Both the position numbers and the translations under genes were made by a program. From the NCBI GenBank assembly GCA_963978895.1, contig OZ022243.1:3544955-3608954 (forward strand): DNA of 64,000 bases. Reading direction: 5' to 3'. Source of the stretch: Erpobdella octoculata (lineage: Eukaryota > Annelida > Clitellata > Hirudinida > Erpobdellidae). The notes beneath the pieces are model-generated. The model was given only the letters and a program-made list of their open reading frames with translations, was not told the DNA's origin and made no database searches. This document shows, piece by piece, positions 24,090 through 39,289 of the stretch; the stretch's first letter is position 1; the number at the start of each line of letters is the position of its first letter.

Positions 24090-25695
24090 ATAGGAGCCCT
24101 CGGAAAAGTCAGGAAACATCAATATGAATTCAGGACCAAGGTCGTCTAGGAATTTCCCATAGATGAGTAGGAGCCTGCGGTGGTGCATGTTGATGTATTT
24201 GACAAGTTTCACACGTTGAAACAAAGTTTCCAATGTCTTTATCTATGCCCGGCCTCCACACATAAGAATGCGCTAAGCCTTTTATTCGTACAATGCCTTG
24301 GTGAGCGATGTAGAGTTTGTCCAGCACACGTTTACGTCCTTTTGCTGGTATTACTACCCTACATCCCCAGAGTGAACAGGGCTTGTGTATGGAAAGCTCA
24401 TGCTGCTTTACTGAGTAAGGATGGAACTGAGCTTCAGGTTTCTGTGGCCATCTTTTTTTCCACCCATGTGAAGACTCGGGATAGCTCAGGATCACGTCGT
24501 GTGAGTTGTGCCACTTCTGAAGCTATCAAAGGTCGTGATGGGAGATTATCTAAAAAAAAGACATCTCCTGGATCTGAAGCCTTTGATGGAAAACATGATA
24601 AACGGCTTAATGCATCTCCAATTGAGATGATTTTTCTTGGCTGTGGATTAACTTGAAATCGTAGGCACTAAGGATTACTGACCATCTTATCATTCTCAGA
24701 GAAATAATATCTGGTGTGAGCTTCTTGTGAGTGAACAGTCCCAACAAAGGTTGGTGGTTTGTGACAAACAAAAATTGTTTTTCATAAAACAAAATGATGA
24801 AATTTCTTAACTCCAACTACTAGCGCAAGTGCTTCTTTGTTGATCTGAGCGTAGTTACGTTAGGCTGAAGTAAGAGTTCTTGACGCGAAAGCAAGTGGTA
24901 ATTCTTTCCCTTCTTGAATTACGGCCAATTTTTCTTGTGAAGGGCGTAGAATAGATGCATCAATTCTGTATCCTAGAAAATTAATAGATTTTACGCATTT
25001 ATCCTTGCAAAACATCTGATAGTTTTCTGCTAAGTACTTGAAGAGATGGAGCGTAGATCAGGATGTCATCAAAATACGGTGTAACTCCTTCCATATTGTC
25101 TAACAAGTCTTCCATAACTTGGTGAAAAATGCCAGGTGCAACACTTATTCCAAACTGAAGTCTCTTAACCTTGAAAGCACCTCGATGTGTGATGATCGTC
25201 TGCGCTTCAACTGATTCTTCAGTAAAAAAAAGTTGTAGATAAGCTTGGGCCATATCTAATTTTGCAAAGTACGTTCTACCCACTAGCGTGGAAAGCAGGT
25301 GTTGCTCAGAAGGAATCGGGTATGGGCATTCTGGTAGAGCTCCATTAGCTGTGACCTTGTAATCACCACACAGTCGTATGTCGCATGTCGCCTGTCGATT
25401 TAATTATTGACACAACAGGTATTGACCATCTTGAATTGTTGATTGGCTCCGAAATACCTTCTTTTGTGAGGCGGTCAATTTTGTCTTTTATTTTAGCACG
25501 CATTGCTAACGGAACGTTTCTGGCTTTGAAAAAAAGTGGAGTCGCGTTTGGATCCACTGGTAGAGAAACAGGTGGTCCTTTGTACGTACCTAGAGTTTCT
25601 AAAAAAACCTTACTGAATTTGAACAAGTTCTTCAAATGTCTTTGAAACAAAAAGGCGCTTGAAATTCAAAAACTTTAACTTTTTAACTTTTGCAG

Positions 25696-26253
25696 AACAA
25701 CTCAGAGGTAATTTTTCCAGTCATGATAACAAATGTGAAAAATAAATTGGCTGTCAACGCCTATTTGATTCGTTTTCAAAAAGGTTCATTTTCAACAAAT
25801 TCATAACGATAACAATTTTCTTGAGGTTGTAAATTTTGAAAACATTTAAAAGATAATCTAAATAAGTTGTTTTTGGTTTAGTTATAATTAAATCTATGAT
25901 TTTATGCAATTGTTGATATTATTTTACAAAATTAAAAAAGGTAAACCATTTATTTTATTAACTTTTCAGCGGGTCAAATGAAATGAACATGTTTTAAAGA
26001 TAAATGGTATAACGGACATTCCATTTGGACTTGTGGCAAGGAATCAGTTTTGAACTCCACAACATTTGCTTGGCAGCCTTTTTTGAATTCCACCTTTGTT
26101 TCTATGCAATCAACATTTTGGTCTCCTGGACAACCGGATCTACTTCAAACAGAATTTTGCATTCATCTCGTTCCAGATAGCACCTGGAACAACTTACCTT
26201 GTTGTTCTCAGCTGTGCGTTCTTTGCGAAACAATTTTTAAAGCTGACAAATGA
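25696..26253 (+). pseudogene. CTL5: 5'-truncated duplicate of CTL4
   Basis: Only exon 3 (25696-25783) and exon 4 (25970-26253) of the PAN-CTL structure remain, with intron and 3' flank closely matching CTL4. Exon 4 begins with an in-frame TGA (CAAATGAAATGA where CTL4 has CAAATGAACGGA). After that it is open to the normal stop and keeps QPD, WNN and VLCE. The apple exon and first CTL exon are absent; Gypsy sequence ends about 40 bp before exon 3. I infer a dead copy from the CTL4/FReD-B module duplication. Its AATAAA at 26356-26361 is retained. Confidence 0.82.
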
Positions 26254-26492
26254 CAGGTTTTAGTTGATGCAACAATTTAAAAGTTTTTAATAAAAATTAT
26301 TTTGCATTTTTACTGTTTTGAAATGTTCTTTGACGATAATCTGTTTTATATATTCAATAAAATTATAACGAACAAATCACTCCTTAGCTAAACATCACTG
26401 TTAATTACTGAATTCACAAACTACAGTAGCTTTACTAATTGTTTTTTCATTGGGCATGAGAAAAAAGCAAAAAGTACAAACATTACTTCAAA

Positions 26493-26842
26493 CAGTGCCG
26501 GATTAAGCCAGCGCGGAACTTGTAGCAAAATCTATCAAGAGGCCCTTAGACTTCCTTATAGATTGGTAGAAATTATAACCTTTTTCTAATCGGTCGGGTT
26601 ATTACAACTGGCACGGAACAAATATTAGGAAATTCCCCGTTTTGTTTAGCAGTATTTCCAGCTTGCAGATAGAACAATAAAATTATAGTTGATCATTTTG
26701 ATGCAATTATTTTATTCTTAGTAATCGTGAGTTGTGACTAAATCTATATTATAAAAATAAAACTTTCTTATTATCAGTGAAAACGTTAGTGCGAGGGGCC
26801 CGCAGCATTTGCTTCTGTAGCTTCGTGGCTAATCCGGCACTG
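26493..26842. mobile_element. Non-autonomous element with CAGTGCCGGATTA termini
   Basis: The left end CAGTGCCGGATTAAGCC and the right end, CAGTGCCGGATTAGCC on the other strand, are inverted repeats of the kind seen in hAT-like elements. Flanking octamers ACTTCAAA and ACCGCAAA match at 6 of 8 positions, compatible with a decayed 8-bp target duplication. No coding region. The homologous stretch of the first module lacks it. Confidence 0.65.
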
Positions 26843-27588
26843 ACCGCAAATATTTACAGTGAAATAAAAAAAGTAACGTCCATAGGTAACTTTTAAAAAA
26901 GATGACCCATCTAGGTGTAACAATTTTAAATCAATATAAAAAATATTGACATTATTAAAAGTTATAAAAATATCTATTATGTTGAACAATGTGACTAGAT
27001 ACATTTTTAAAATGATAACTTATCTATTTCATTGAATTAATAACTTTACTAAACAATTAACAGCAAAACAGAAAGATAATATTGAAAAAAAAATTGAAAA
27101 GCTTCTCTTGTCTTTAAATTGCTTAAATTGTTCTAGTTAGAAAAAACTGGTGCGACCTTGATTTTGTTTGTAATACGTCATACTAACAATAGTTTCAATT
27201 AAACTACTAATATCGATAATTATTTGAAATAATTTACCTGTTTTCCGAACAATATTACCAAAGAGCCAATAAAAGTGTGATGGTGGACAATGCTTTATGA
27301 AACATCATTTTCTTAATTTTGATTGTTAGATAGAAAAACATGTGAATAATATTGTTTTTTGTTCTAATGCAAATGTTACAACAAAGCCAAAGAAAATCTA
27401 ACTTGCTTAATATAGCTAAAACAAACGCTTAAAGTAATTTGCTTAAGCTTTTTGAACAATTACGGTATGTTAGATAACATGTTAAATAGTTGATTAGTTA
27501 TAATTTTTAGCATTTCTAATTATAAGTATTTAAAAAAAGTTAAAATTTACCATCTCAAGCAAGTTTCTAAAATTTTATTGATAAAAAA

Positions 27589-31138
<3,550 letters not shown>

Positions 31139-31769
31139 TTAGGATCATGTGCTGAAATTGTTCGTAAAAAAATTTACGTGGTAAATTTCAATTTGCGCAG
31201 AAATTTAATTTATATTTATATCTACATATTTTTCTCTGCTAATCAATAGAGCTGTTGAAACACTTCAAAACATGCTTCAGTGTAATGTTCTATTCTACTC
31301 TTTCTGCAATTACTTTAAAGTGCTCGTATTCCGCCGTGTTTTATAATGTTTACTTGGATAGTTTTCAAAATATTAAAAACAAATGTAATTAAGTTTGAAA
31401 ATTTAATTTCAATTTTTATTCTAATTCTATGAAATGCAATTTTCTTTTCTTTTTTCGTTCTTTTTCTTTTTATTTGTTTTCTCTATCTTTTTTCTTTTTC
31501 TTTGTCTTTATTTATTAAATTATTTATTGACTTTTATTTCAAAAAGGTTCAAATTAACATTTATATATTTTTCATTAACTAAAATTCATTCTAATAAAAC
31601 GTCATTATAACAAAATTACATTCTATTCCATGGTTTTTAATAGTTTTATTAATTAACATTTTTCGCAATTACTTTTCTTTTCAATTGTTCGATTTTCCTA
31701 TTGCACTATGCCATTATTGGGCAATTGTATAGAACGTTTCAATGAATTTTTTGTTGAATTGTCTTCCTT

Positions 31770-32005
31770 ACTAGCAGGCGTATTCGGCGTTGTCTTTAGT
31801 TTTAGAAAGTTTTCTATTGTATTTCTTTCTCGATTCTTTCCCCGTTTGCTTTTCCGCTCCCGCTTGCTCTCCTGCTCCTCACTGCCCGCTTCCCCACCAT
31901 TTCCCGTTGTTTTGTTTTCTCGTTTGCTTGCTCTCCCCTTCCCGCTTGCTTTCCCGTTCCCACTCGCTCTTCAGCGCCCACTTGTTTTCCCAATCCCACT
32001 TTCTC
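31770..32005. repeat. Pyrimidine-rich interspersed repeat
   Basis: ACTAGCAGGCGTATTCGGCG opens a stretch dominated by CCCGCTTGCTCTCCCG-type runs. Related sequence occurs at about 22665-22770 and 49115-49260 (ACTAGCGAGGTACCCGGC). The reading frames across it on both strands look like composition artefacts. Confidence 0.55.
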
Positions 32006-32007
32006 TT

Positions 32008-32258
32008 GGGACGTGTTGGTCTAGTGGTATAGATACCGGCTTTGAGAGTCGTAGGACCCGGGTTCGATTCCCGGTCCAGGCACGTAATTTCCTTGAGCAA
32101 GAAACTAACTCACATGTGCTCACGTCAACTCAGCGTTATCTAGGGTTAACCCATGTCTATGTAAATAGCGTGTTCTTCGAAGTTTCCGATTCCAAAGAAA
32201 CCTTCGTAAGCGCCTCTGACTTATCTGGCGTTATATAAATACATTCATTTCATTTCTT
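32008..32258 (+). repeat. tRNA-derived SINE
   Basis: The head has tRNA-like boxes: GGTCTAGTGGTATAGATACC and a perfect T-stem in CCCGGGTTCGATTCCCGG, with CGTG/CACG pairing at the ends. It shares CACGTAATTTCCTTGAGCAA with the SINE at 7434. The tail is GGCGTTATATAAATACATTC followed by (ATTTC)n-like sequence. Flanking SINE body and tail argue against a functional tRNA gene. Confidence 0.78.
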
Positions 32259-32563
32259 CCGCTCCTCCTCCCGCTTTCCTTCTTGCTCCCGGTTTTTTTC
32301 ACTCTCAAAACTCTTTTTGTCCATAAAGCGTAAAATAGATTTGGTAACCTTCAAATTTTGTTACGTAAACTAAATTTGAAATTTGTTACACAATAACCTT
32401 TGAACTAATTTAAGTAAGGTAAATATTTTTTAATGTTTTTAATTATATAAAGATCTATAAGAAAATGTATTTATATAATTATTTATTATATATAAACTAA
32501 TTTGCCGTAGATAGCAATCGTCACACAAAAACGTCTTACACAGAGGTCTTCACAGATATGGGC

Positions 32564-32617
<54 letters not shown>
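32564..32617. repeat. (TA)n microsatellite
   Basis: About 27 TA units followed by a degenerate TATA/TGTATA tail. Confidence 0.95.
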
Positions 32618-32622
<5 letters not shown>

Positions 32623-32779
32623 TATGTATATGTATATATAAATGATTTTGAAACTGGTAAGATGAGATTGCGGATGATCTTGGATTTTAAGGCAAGATTT
32701 GCTGATATAGAGAAAAGTCGTTTGTGTGTCATATCAAAAAATCTTAACCTAACCACAAAACTGTGTTTTTTTCAGCAGC

Positions 32780-33541
32780 CATGACACACGAGTGCATGCT
32801 AAAAAATGTATTTTCGAAGATACCTTGTCATGACACATTCCGATTTCATCATCGAATGCAGTGACAGAGATCATTGAGAATGCTAAGATAAATGAACCCC
32901 GGGCAACAGATATCGCCATTAAACTTGCACTTCATGATTATTGACAGCAGCTATCTCATGAACATCAGTCTGATTTAGCAACAAGTGACAGTAATAACAT
33001 CCAATTTCAGATTGAACAGAAACTTAAAAAATATTTTGCAGAAGGTCTCAGACTTAGTTCAACACCACCAGCAATTCCACACGATCTAATTTTATATTGG
33101 AAATCAAACAATTACGTATTTGCGCATATTGCCGCCGTGGCCCAACGCTTCTTAAGAACACCGCCATCAAGCGTCGACAGTGAACGTCTATTTAGCACTG
33201 CAGGTGGTATATGCTGGGACAAAAGATCGCGACTTTCTGTTTTAAAAACCGCAATGTTGCTTTTCAATAAAAAAAAGCTTGAAAGCACCGAACTTTAACT
33301 ACTAACTTATAGTTTTATAGAGCCGCTTCATGTTTTTTTTATTATATTTTTTATTATTTTAATTTTTAAATGTTAATAAATTTATTATAATAACGAATTT
33401 TGGAAAATAAAACTAGTTACACTTATATATTATCATATATACACTTAAACTCGGACTCTGTGCTCGGACTGGTGGAAAAATGACCCCAAAATCTCGGTGC
33501 TCGGCATCGGCGCCAAATTGGCTGCTCGGCCCATCCCTACT
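32780..33541 (+). mobile_element. hAT transposase remnant with right terminus
   Basis: On the + strand 33010-33298 reads LKKYFAEGLRLSSTPPAIPH, then AHIAAVAQRFLRTPPSSVDS, ERLFSTAG and DKRSRLS to a stop: the hAT C-terminal dimerisation domain with its RxxTPPSSVDSERLFSTAG block. Upstream to about 32780 is probably more transposase but decayed. The segment ending CTCGGCCCATCCCTA at about 33540 resembles a hAT right terminus. No matching left terminus was found, so it is 5'-truncated or rearranged. Confidence 0.78.
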
Positions 33542-33949
33542 TTCTATAAATAAAGATTATTTTGTTGTTTTTTGCTTCTTTTCTAACTCTTTTCTTTTTA
33601 TTTTTCTTTTTTAAACTTTTCCAAACATTTTAAAAATAATATATTAAAAAGTCGCTTTTTCCTGTCTCTTTCATTTGTTAAAGTTTTTTTTAACAATGTT
33701 CTCAAACTAATCAATGGTGCACCTAAGATTTTAGTTCCGGGAGGGCTTGTAAAATGTTTTCGAAAAGGAGAGGGGTGGTTTTGGCGACCAATTTTAGCTT
33801 CAATTAAAAATTGAGTTTTAGACCAAATAAACAAAAATGTTAATAAAGTTTAAACAATTTTTTTTTAATTCAAAAACAAGCCTATAAATTATTTAGAAAT
33901 GTCTAGATATTTCGGTAAAAAAGAGTAACGAAGTTTTCATTATACTCTA

Positions 33950-34345
33950 AAATTCCAAAACTATTAGACGTCCGACGTCTTAGAGAGTAGATAATATCAG
34001 CTTTAATTATCTGCGGCATATCTATTATTACTAATCTATCTATCTATCTATCTATCTGTTATGCCTAAGCCATACAAAGTCATTACCTAAATTACATCTA
34101 ACGTTTAACTGCTTACTAGCGTTCTTTTTTCTATGAACAATGAATTAAACATTTTCAGATGAAAAGAAATAAAGTAATTTTATCAGCTTAATGGTTTAAT
34201 TTGTCAAACCATAGTGTATTTTATTTGCATTCAAAACTACTTAATAAAATATGAAACAACAAACTATTAGAAACGTACTTTTATTTTTAAATAATATGGC
34301 AGACGTACTAAGTAAAATAAATAAAAAAGACAAACGGTGAGTAGA
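33950..34345 (+). repeat. Unidentified repeat family, copy 1
   Basis: Shared with 50060-50370 in the same orientation: anchors include TTTTAATTA(T/C)CT(G/A)CGGCATAT, AACTATAAGAAACGTGCTTT-type sequence and AAATAATATGGCAG. It contains a (CTAT)n run at about 34035-34060 and runs into the (ATT)n tract here. Family unknown. Confidence 0.55.
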
Positions 34346-34378
34346 TGAATCATTTGAGGCGAAACGTATGAGGACTAA

Positions 34379-34577
<199 letters not shown>

Positions 34578-35531
34578 AACCGTTGATAACGCAACAAGTG
34601 TCAATTAAACTACCTCAATTAATAATGACGACATTAATTATTAATTAAGGGAATGAATGGAAAAAAAGGACGGATAGTAAGAAGACAATTTGTACGAGGG
34701 AACGAATCGTATAAGACTAAACATAAGAGGATACACAGACGGGAGACGAAAAGTGAAAACCCTTCAATTTTTTTGATAATGAGTGGCACTTTGTTCATTG
34801 CATTGTAAAGTGTCATGCAATACCAAAAACATTTTTTCGAGTATTTGAAAAAATAATATTTTGAAAAAGACACACTTTTTTGAAATTCTCAAGTTGTGTG
34901 TTCATTTAATTTCAACACCAAGCTATTGTTTCTTCTTTTTGAAAACGTTATTTAAAAATAAATTTATATTCACCAGCACAGACAATCAATATCACATCAC
35001 ATGTTTTTTTCATAATTGCAACAGATTTATTTTTGTTCTAAATACAGAAAAACACTCTTTAATACACAACCGGGAAGAAATCAAAGTAAAATTATTTATT
35101 TCATTTATACATTTTTTATTTTGGATTTACAAATTTGTGTCGTTTTATGGAAAATAAATAAAACTAACAAAACAAATAACTCCAGTCTATAATCTATTTT
35201 AATAAAATTAACTGAATTGAAATTATGTTATTTAACAATTTTTTTTATGTACTTTTTTGAAAATTTAAAAAAAAATCCATTTAAATAAAAAGAAAAAATT
35301 CAGCTATGAAACGCAATGAACGCAAACAATTTCCGAGTATTTTGAAACGTGCATATTGGGTTTAAGTAAATTTTGTAAAGAGATTTTGTGAATTTTGTAA
35401 AGAACGTAAAAGAGAATTTGTATAAAACGTCATTTGAATTTTGAACTTCAAATTTCAAAGAATTGCAACTAATGTGGTTTTTTTAAACCATATGTCTTCT
35501 GCACAAAAGAACATTTAACTGCTTCTGCAAA

Positions 35532-37622
35532 ATGTTTCAAACAAAAACTTTCCATTTCAAACAAGAAACACAAATGTTCGTTGAACATGAAGTATTTTCA
35601 AATATCAAAATTAATCCGATCATTTTCACTAGGCACTTAAATTCAACTGTCTGTGTGCTTGGTGTTCATTTCCATGCCAAACTGAAAAACAAAAAGTGTT
35701 GTCAAAAACAAGAAAAATTAATTTACAGCAATCATGGTTTCTGCAACTTCAGTTTTTTTTTAACAAAGTCAAGTTACTTAGTTTTTTTGGGTACATTGCT
35801 GGTATTTGCAGTTGCTGGAATAACAGTAATAAATAAACACAATGAATTTTATTTAATGAAATGTTGCTACCACGATGACAGTATCAAGAACTTGTGTCGT
35901 ACTCTCTCTTCAAATTATATCTTGAAAAAAGCAAGAAATGAAAAAGAATGTTCTCGACATTGTGCTATGCAGAACAAGGACAACAATGTAAAATTCAATC
36001 CTAGAAATTTTTCTTCTTCTTTCAATTTGAGTCTCATTGATAGTTGGCAGCGTATAGATTACGACCTATTCTCATTCAACTTATCATTTCTTCCTGCTTT
36101 TGTACCTGTGTCGGGAAGTAACTCATTCTGTACTGGATTCAATTTTAAAGCTCATTCAGGTTCTTGCGAGATTTTTGATTCTTTTTCTTATGGTTCAAAC
36201 GTTTCAAAAGCAGGAAATGAGAACTGCAGCTACCATGAAGTGAGTAGAAGTGTTTTTTTTTAGTTTTGTTGAAAAATAATATTTTTCAGAGGACACATAC
36301 AAATTATACGAATCATTTAAAACAAGACATTTAACTTAACTTAAAAAATTTAATGTTTTACATAAAGGTTATTCCATCTCAAATGAAAATGTGCTCTTTT
36401 GGAGTTTGTTGGAGTTTACATGTATTTCAGTTACTATTTTTAAATTTAATTCTATTATTTATAAAATTTAATAAAATTTCTTTATTATTTTTGCCACCAG
36501 TTTCACTGGCTTGCTTGTTTTCTTGTTTGTAGTCAGATCATGGAACTAAAAATTTACAAGCTTTCACTTATCTTACTAAGTTAAAAACTTAAATTATATA
36601 CTCAAACTTTATGTCGATGTAGTTTTGTGATATTTTAAAAATTTTATCAATTAATTTATTTTAATTTTGGCTTTTAAAATTGCTTCATATATGTTCAACA
36701 TAAGAGATTTGAAATATTGTATTACAAATATCTAAAAAGTAACTAAATGGAAAAAAATATTTTTTTCAAATTTTGGAAAATATTTTCTATTAACATTTAT
36801 ATTAGCCATCTAATAATACTACTAAACAAACAAGAAACTTATTTTTTGGACATTCAGCAAAAACATTTTTGCACAAAAGACTCATTCAATAAATTTAAAT
36901 TTACTTGTATTTTTCATGTCATAAACTTGAGAAGTTTAATCAACATTGTGCTGATTCAGGTGAATATTTTATTTTTGTATTAACCAGGAAATAACATGTT
37001 GCATCAGTTAACATCAACATTTGCTTATAAATTGCGAGTTGAACTGGAATCTTTTGACGGAGTTAAGGTCTGGGCTGAATATACCACATTTAGTGTAGGG
37101 AATTCTTCCACCAAATATGTCCTTAACGTTTGTGGATACTCGGGCACTGCAGGCAAGTTGCGTTTGCTTTTTATCGTCTTACGCACGAAATATGTGTAAT
37201 ACTGTTTTTCTTAATTTCATTCTAAGACTTAAATAAGTTTAATTTAGCTAGTTTGCTGGTTTTTTGTGCAATACTGCAACCACAAACTCAGCAGTTTATG
37301 ATTTTTACAAACTTGTTTTCTATTTTGAACATGATATAATTTTGTTTAAAACATATTTCAATTTGTAAACTCAACAGGCGATGCTTTGTCTTTTCACTAT
37401 GGCATGAAATTTACTACGGTTGACAATGACAACGACTGGAAGCTGAATAATTGTGCTATCACTTACAAGGGGGCCTGGTGGTACAAAACGTGTTACACAG
37501 CTAACCCAAATGGATTATATTTAGAGCAACATTTTACTACTGAAGGCATAGGAATTACTTGGAAAAAATTTAGAGGGTTCTATGAATCAATGAAATCATG
37601 TAAAATGATGTTGTTTAGATAA
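35532..37622 (+). pseudogene. FReD-G: PAN-FReD gene on + strand lacking middle exons
   Basis: Exon 1 ends at 36239 (YHE|gtgagt). It carries a diverged apple/PAN-like domain: KECSRHCAMQN, FCTGFNFKAHSGSCEIFDS. Exon 5 (36988-37152, 165 nt) and exon 6 (37378-37622, 245 nt) match the family exactly in length and phase: YKLRVELESFDGVKV, then FHYGMKFTTVDNDND, NCA, WWYKTCY and LKSCKMM-like MKSCKMM. The linker exon and fibrinogen exons 3-4 (DIPVTG and FGNINGEYW parts) are not visible in 36240-36987. Exon 1 ends in phase 0 while exon 5 starts in phase 1, so direct splicing would break the frame. The true start is unclear: hydrophobic SSYLVFLGTLLVFAVAG lies in frame well downstream of the first ATG. Intron 5 has a GC donor (CAG|GCAAGT). 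Confidence 0.65.
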
Positions 37623-38140
37623 TTCACAACATCAGCATTCAGTGTTTTTTCTATTCTATCTTTGATAAAAACACTTTTTTAAATTTTTCTAGTGTACAAT
37701 CTATAGGTTTTAACACAAAATAATGTTGAAATAAGTTAACTAAAACTTGTTTATAGGCAGTTGACAAAATGAATAATTTTTTGTTTTGAAATAATTTTGA
37801 CATTAAGTATAAAATTATAAAATTACAAAATGCGGCTTAATGTGTTTTAGAATAAAAAAAATTTAAAAATTTGATTTATCAAAATGTATTGTAATATAAT
37901 ACCTTAATTCTTTTATTCAAACTCTTTTTTTGGTTATTTACTTTAAAAACCTTTATTATACAATATATATATAATCTTTTGGCTACAGTATAACTTTATT
38001 CCGTCTTTTAATGGTCCTAGACGGGTGTGAGTATTAGCAGAAAAAGAAATACAAAAGCAGTCCTCATTTTTATTAGTTTTGATAAAGTATTAAACAATTC
38101 CAGAAAAAAATCCCGTTAACGATTAGCAATATCGTAACAC

Positions 38141-38158
38141 TGGTGTCAGAAGTGGGAT
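38141..38158 (+). promoter_or_regulatory. Retroelement primer-binding site (tRNA-Leu type)
   Basis: TGGTGTCAGAAGTGGGAT is the complement of a typical animal tRNA-Leu 3' end (…TCCCACTTCTGACACCA), the usual primer site of some LTR retrotransposons. It directly follows …ATCGTAACAC, a plausible end of a 5' LTR. Confidence 0.7.
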
Positions 38159-38295
38159 CTGAACGAAATGGTTTTACAGTTACTGTAAGTACTTACCGCT
38201 GCGGAGTTGAGGCGGGAACTAAAAAACGTGGACTGAACTCTAAGAAAGGACAGGCCGAGCTTGTGGGCCAACTCCGGATGGCATCGGAAGACGAT

Positions 38296-38539
38296 GGGTT
38301 TAACCAAGGATATCTTGATATAACAACTGGATCCACAACCTACTCTAGTAGGCTTAGATAGTTTAGCCAATTACGTCATAGTTACATCAAACTGTGTAGA
38401 AGTATGATATAACTACTATGCTTTTGTAGTTTGTTACATCAATTTTTTTCTAATTATGATATAAGAAGCGATAAAACATTAGGCCTACTAAAGTAGGTTG
38501 TGGATCCAGTTGTTATATCAAGATATCCTTTCTTTAACC
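38296..38539. repeat. Inverted repeat with about 60-bp arms
   Basis: Arms 38296-38355 and 38480-38539 are reverse complements over most positions and share the core GGATATCTTGATATAACAAC. The spacer is about 124 bp. Confidence 0.85.
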
Positions 38540-39289
38540 CAAACAAATCAGAGTTTGATAAAAATAAAAATTTAACAAACTTGATAGCAGAAATGTTAAG
38601 AAAAAAAAGCAAACCAGCACACGAAAGAATGGAAAAAGAAAACAAAACAGCTATGGACATTATGAGAAAAATAATAAAGCAGCTATGAGCATGATAAGAA
38701 AAAAACAAAACAGCACTAGAAGAGAACAAAGCGTCACAAAAGAAAACGTGAGAAAAATTATTGCTTGGTGGGTCAGGTCTGTCCTGAAAACAAAAGGGTA
38801 GCGGTCGGTGCAGTGATGCTGCCAGTAAACAGCAAACCATTGAATGAAAAGGAGAGATATTCTGGTAGTGGTTTTCCTGAGTGCTGTCTAAAAGGCAAGG
38901 ATATTCAGAGTCTGGTCAAAGAAACGGCCGAGGCTGTGGTGGACACGGTTCTAGACCACGTGTTGTTGGTAAAAAAAATATTGTGAGTTGCCCCAGCAAA
39001 ACCCAGTTGGAATTGGAAGCTACCAGCTGTGTCTCGGGACATGTGACAGATGACGGCAAGACAGGCTGCACAAATCAGGTGCGGCACGAGGAAAACAAAA
39101 ATAGGAGAATTGATCCAGTTTTGTGTGGGGCGCTAGCGAGTTGGGTCCTATAGCTAAGTGTTGCTGGACTATAACAGATTCTGGGAAAGTGGTAGTGCCG
39201 GCGATCGGTTGCAGACAACTTCTTGCGTGTTTAGAAAACCGGAGTTTTTTTATAAGGTTTTTCCGTGTTTTTTGTTAGCAGACCGTGGA

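Larger units (their letters stand above)
22800..25650 (-). mobile_element. Decayed Gypsy-type LTR retrotransposon (pol fragment)
   Basis: Read on the - strand from 25650, fragments appear in normal Ty3/Gypsy pol order. Reverse transcriptase spans 25650-24999: PLAMRAKIKDKIDRLTKEGI, CGDYKVTANGALPE, FAKLDMAQAYLQL and the catalytic YFDDILIYA. RNase H follows at about 24816-24607 (VTNHQPLLGLF). The integrase zinc-binding part is at 24495-24130 (H...H...CETCQIHQ), and the integrase core at about 23134-22800 (VDAYSKW, LPDSIVSDNGPQ, NGQAEKTVQ). At least one frameshift lies near 25375, and stops interrupt RNase H and integrase. No LTRs or gag were seen. Its 5' edge abuts CTL5 exon 3 sequence at about 25655, where CTL5 loses homology to CTL4. 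A separate element interrupts integrase. Confidence 0.85.
37950..39200 (+). mobile_element. LTR-retroelement remnant (5' LTR end, leader, decayed gag)
   Basis: Built on the primer site at 38141: sequence before it would be LTR, and 38160-39200 is GC-richer and more coding-like than its surroundings, with several short charged frames (e.g. 38500-38688) but no intact gag or pol domain. An inverted repeat (38296-38539) shows internal rearrangement. No 3' LTR found. The left limit is approximate. Confidence 0.45.

Noticed and set aside
32010..32090. tRNA gene
   Set aside because: Boxes A and B are good but anticodon and acceptor pairing are poor, and a SINE body and tail follow directly.
31708..32238. 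176-codon open frame
   Set aside because: Crosses a pyrimidine-rich repeat and a SINE; composition-driven, with no domain.
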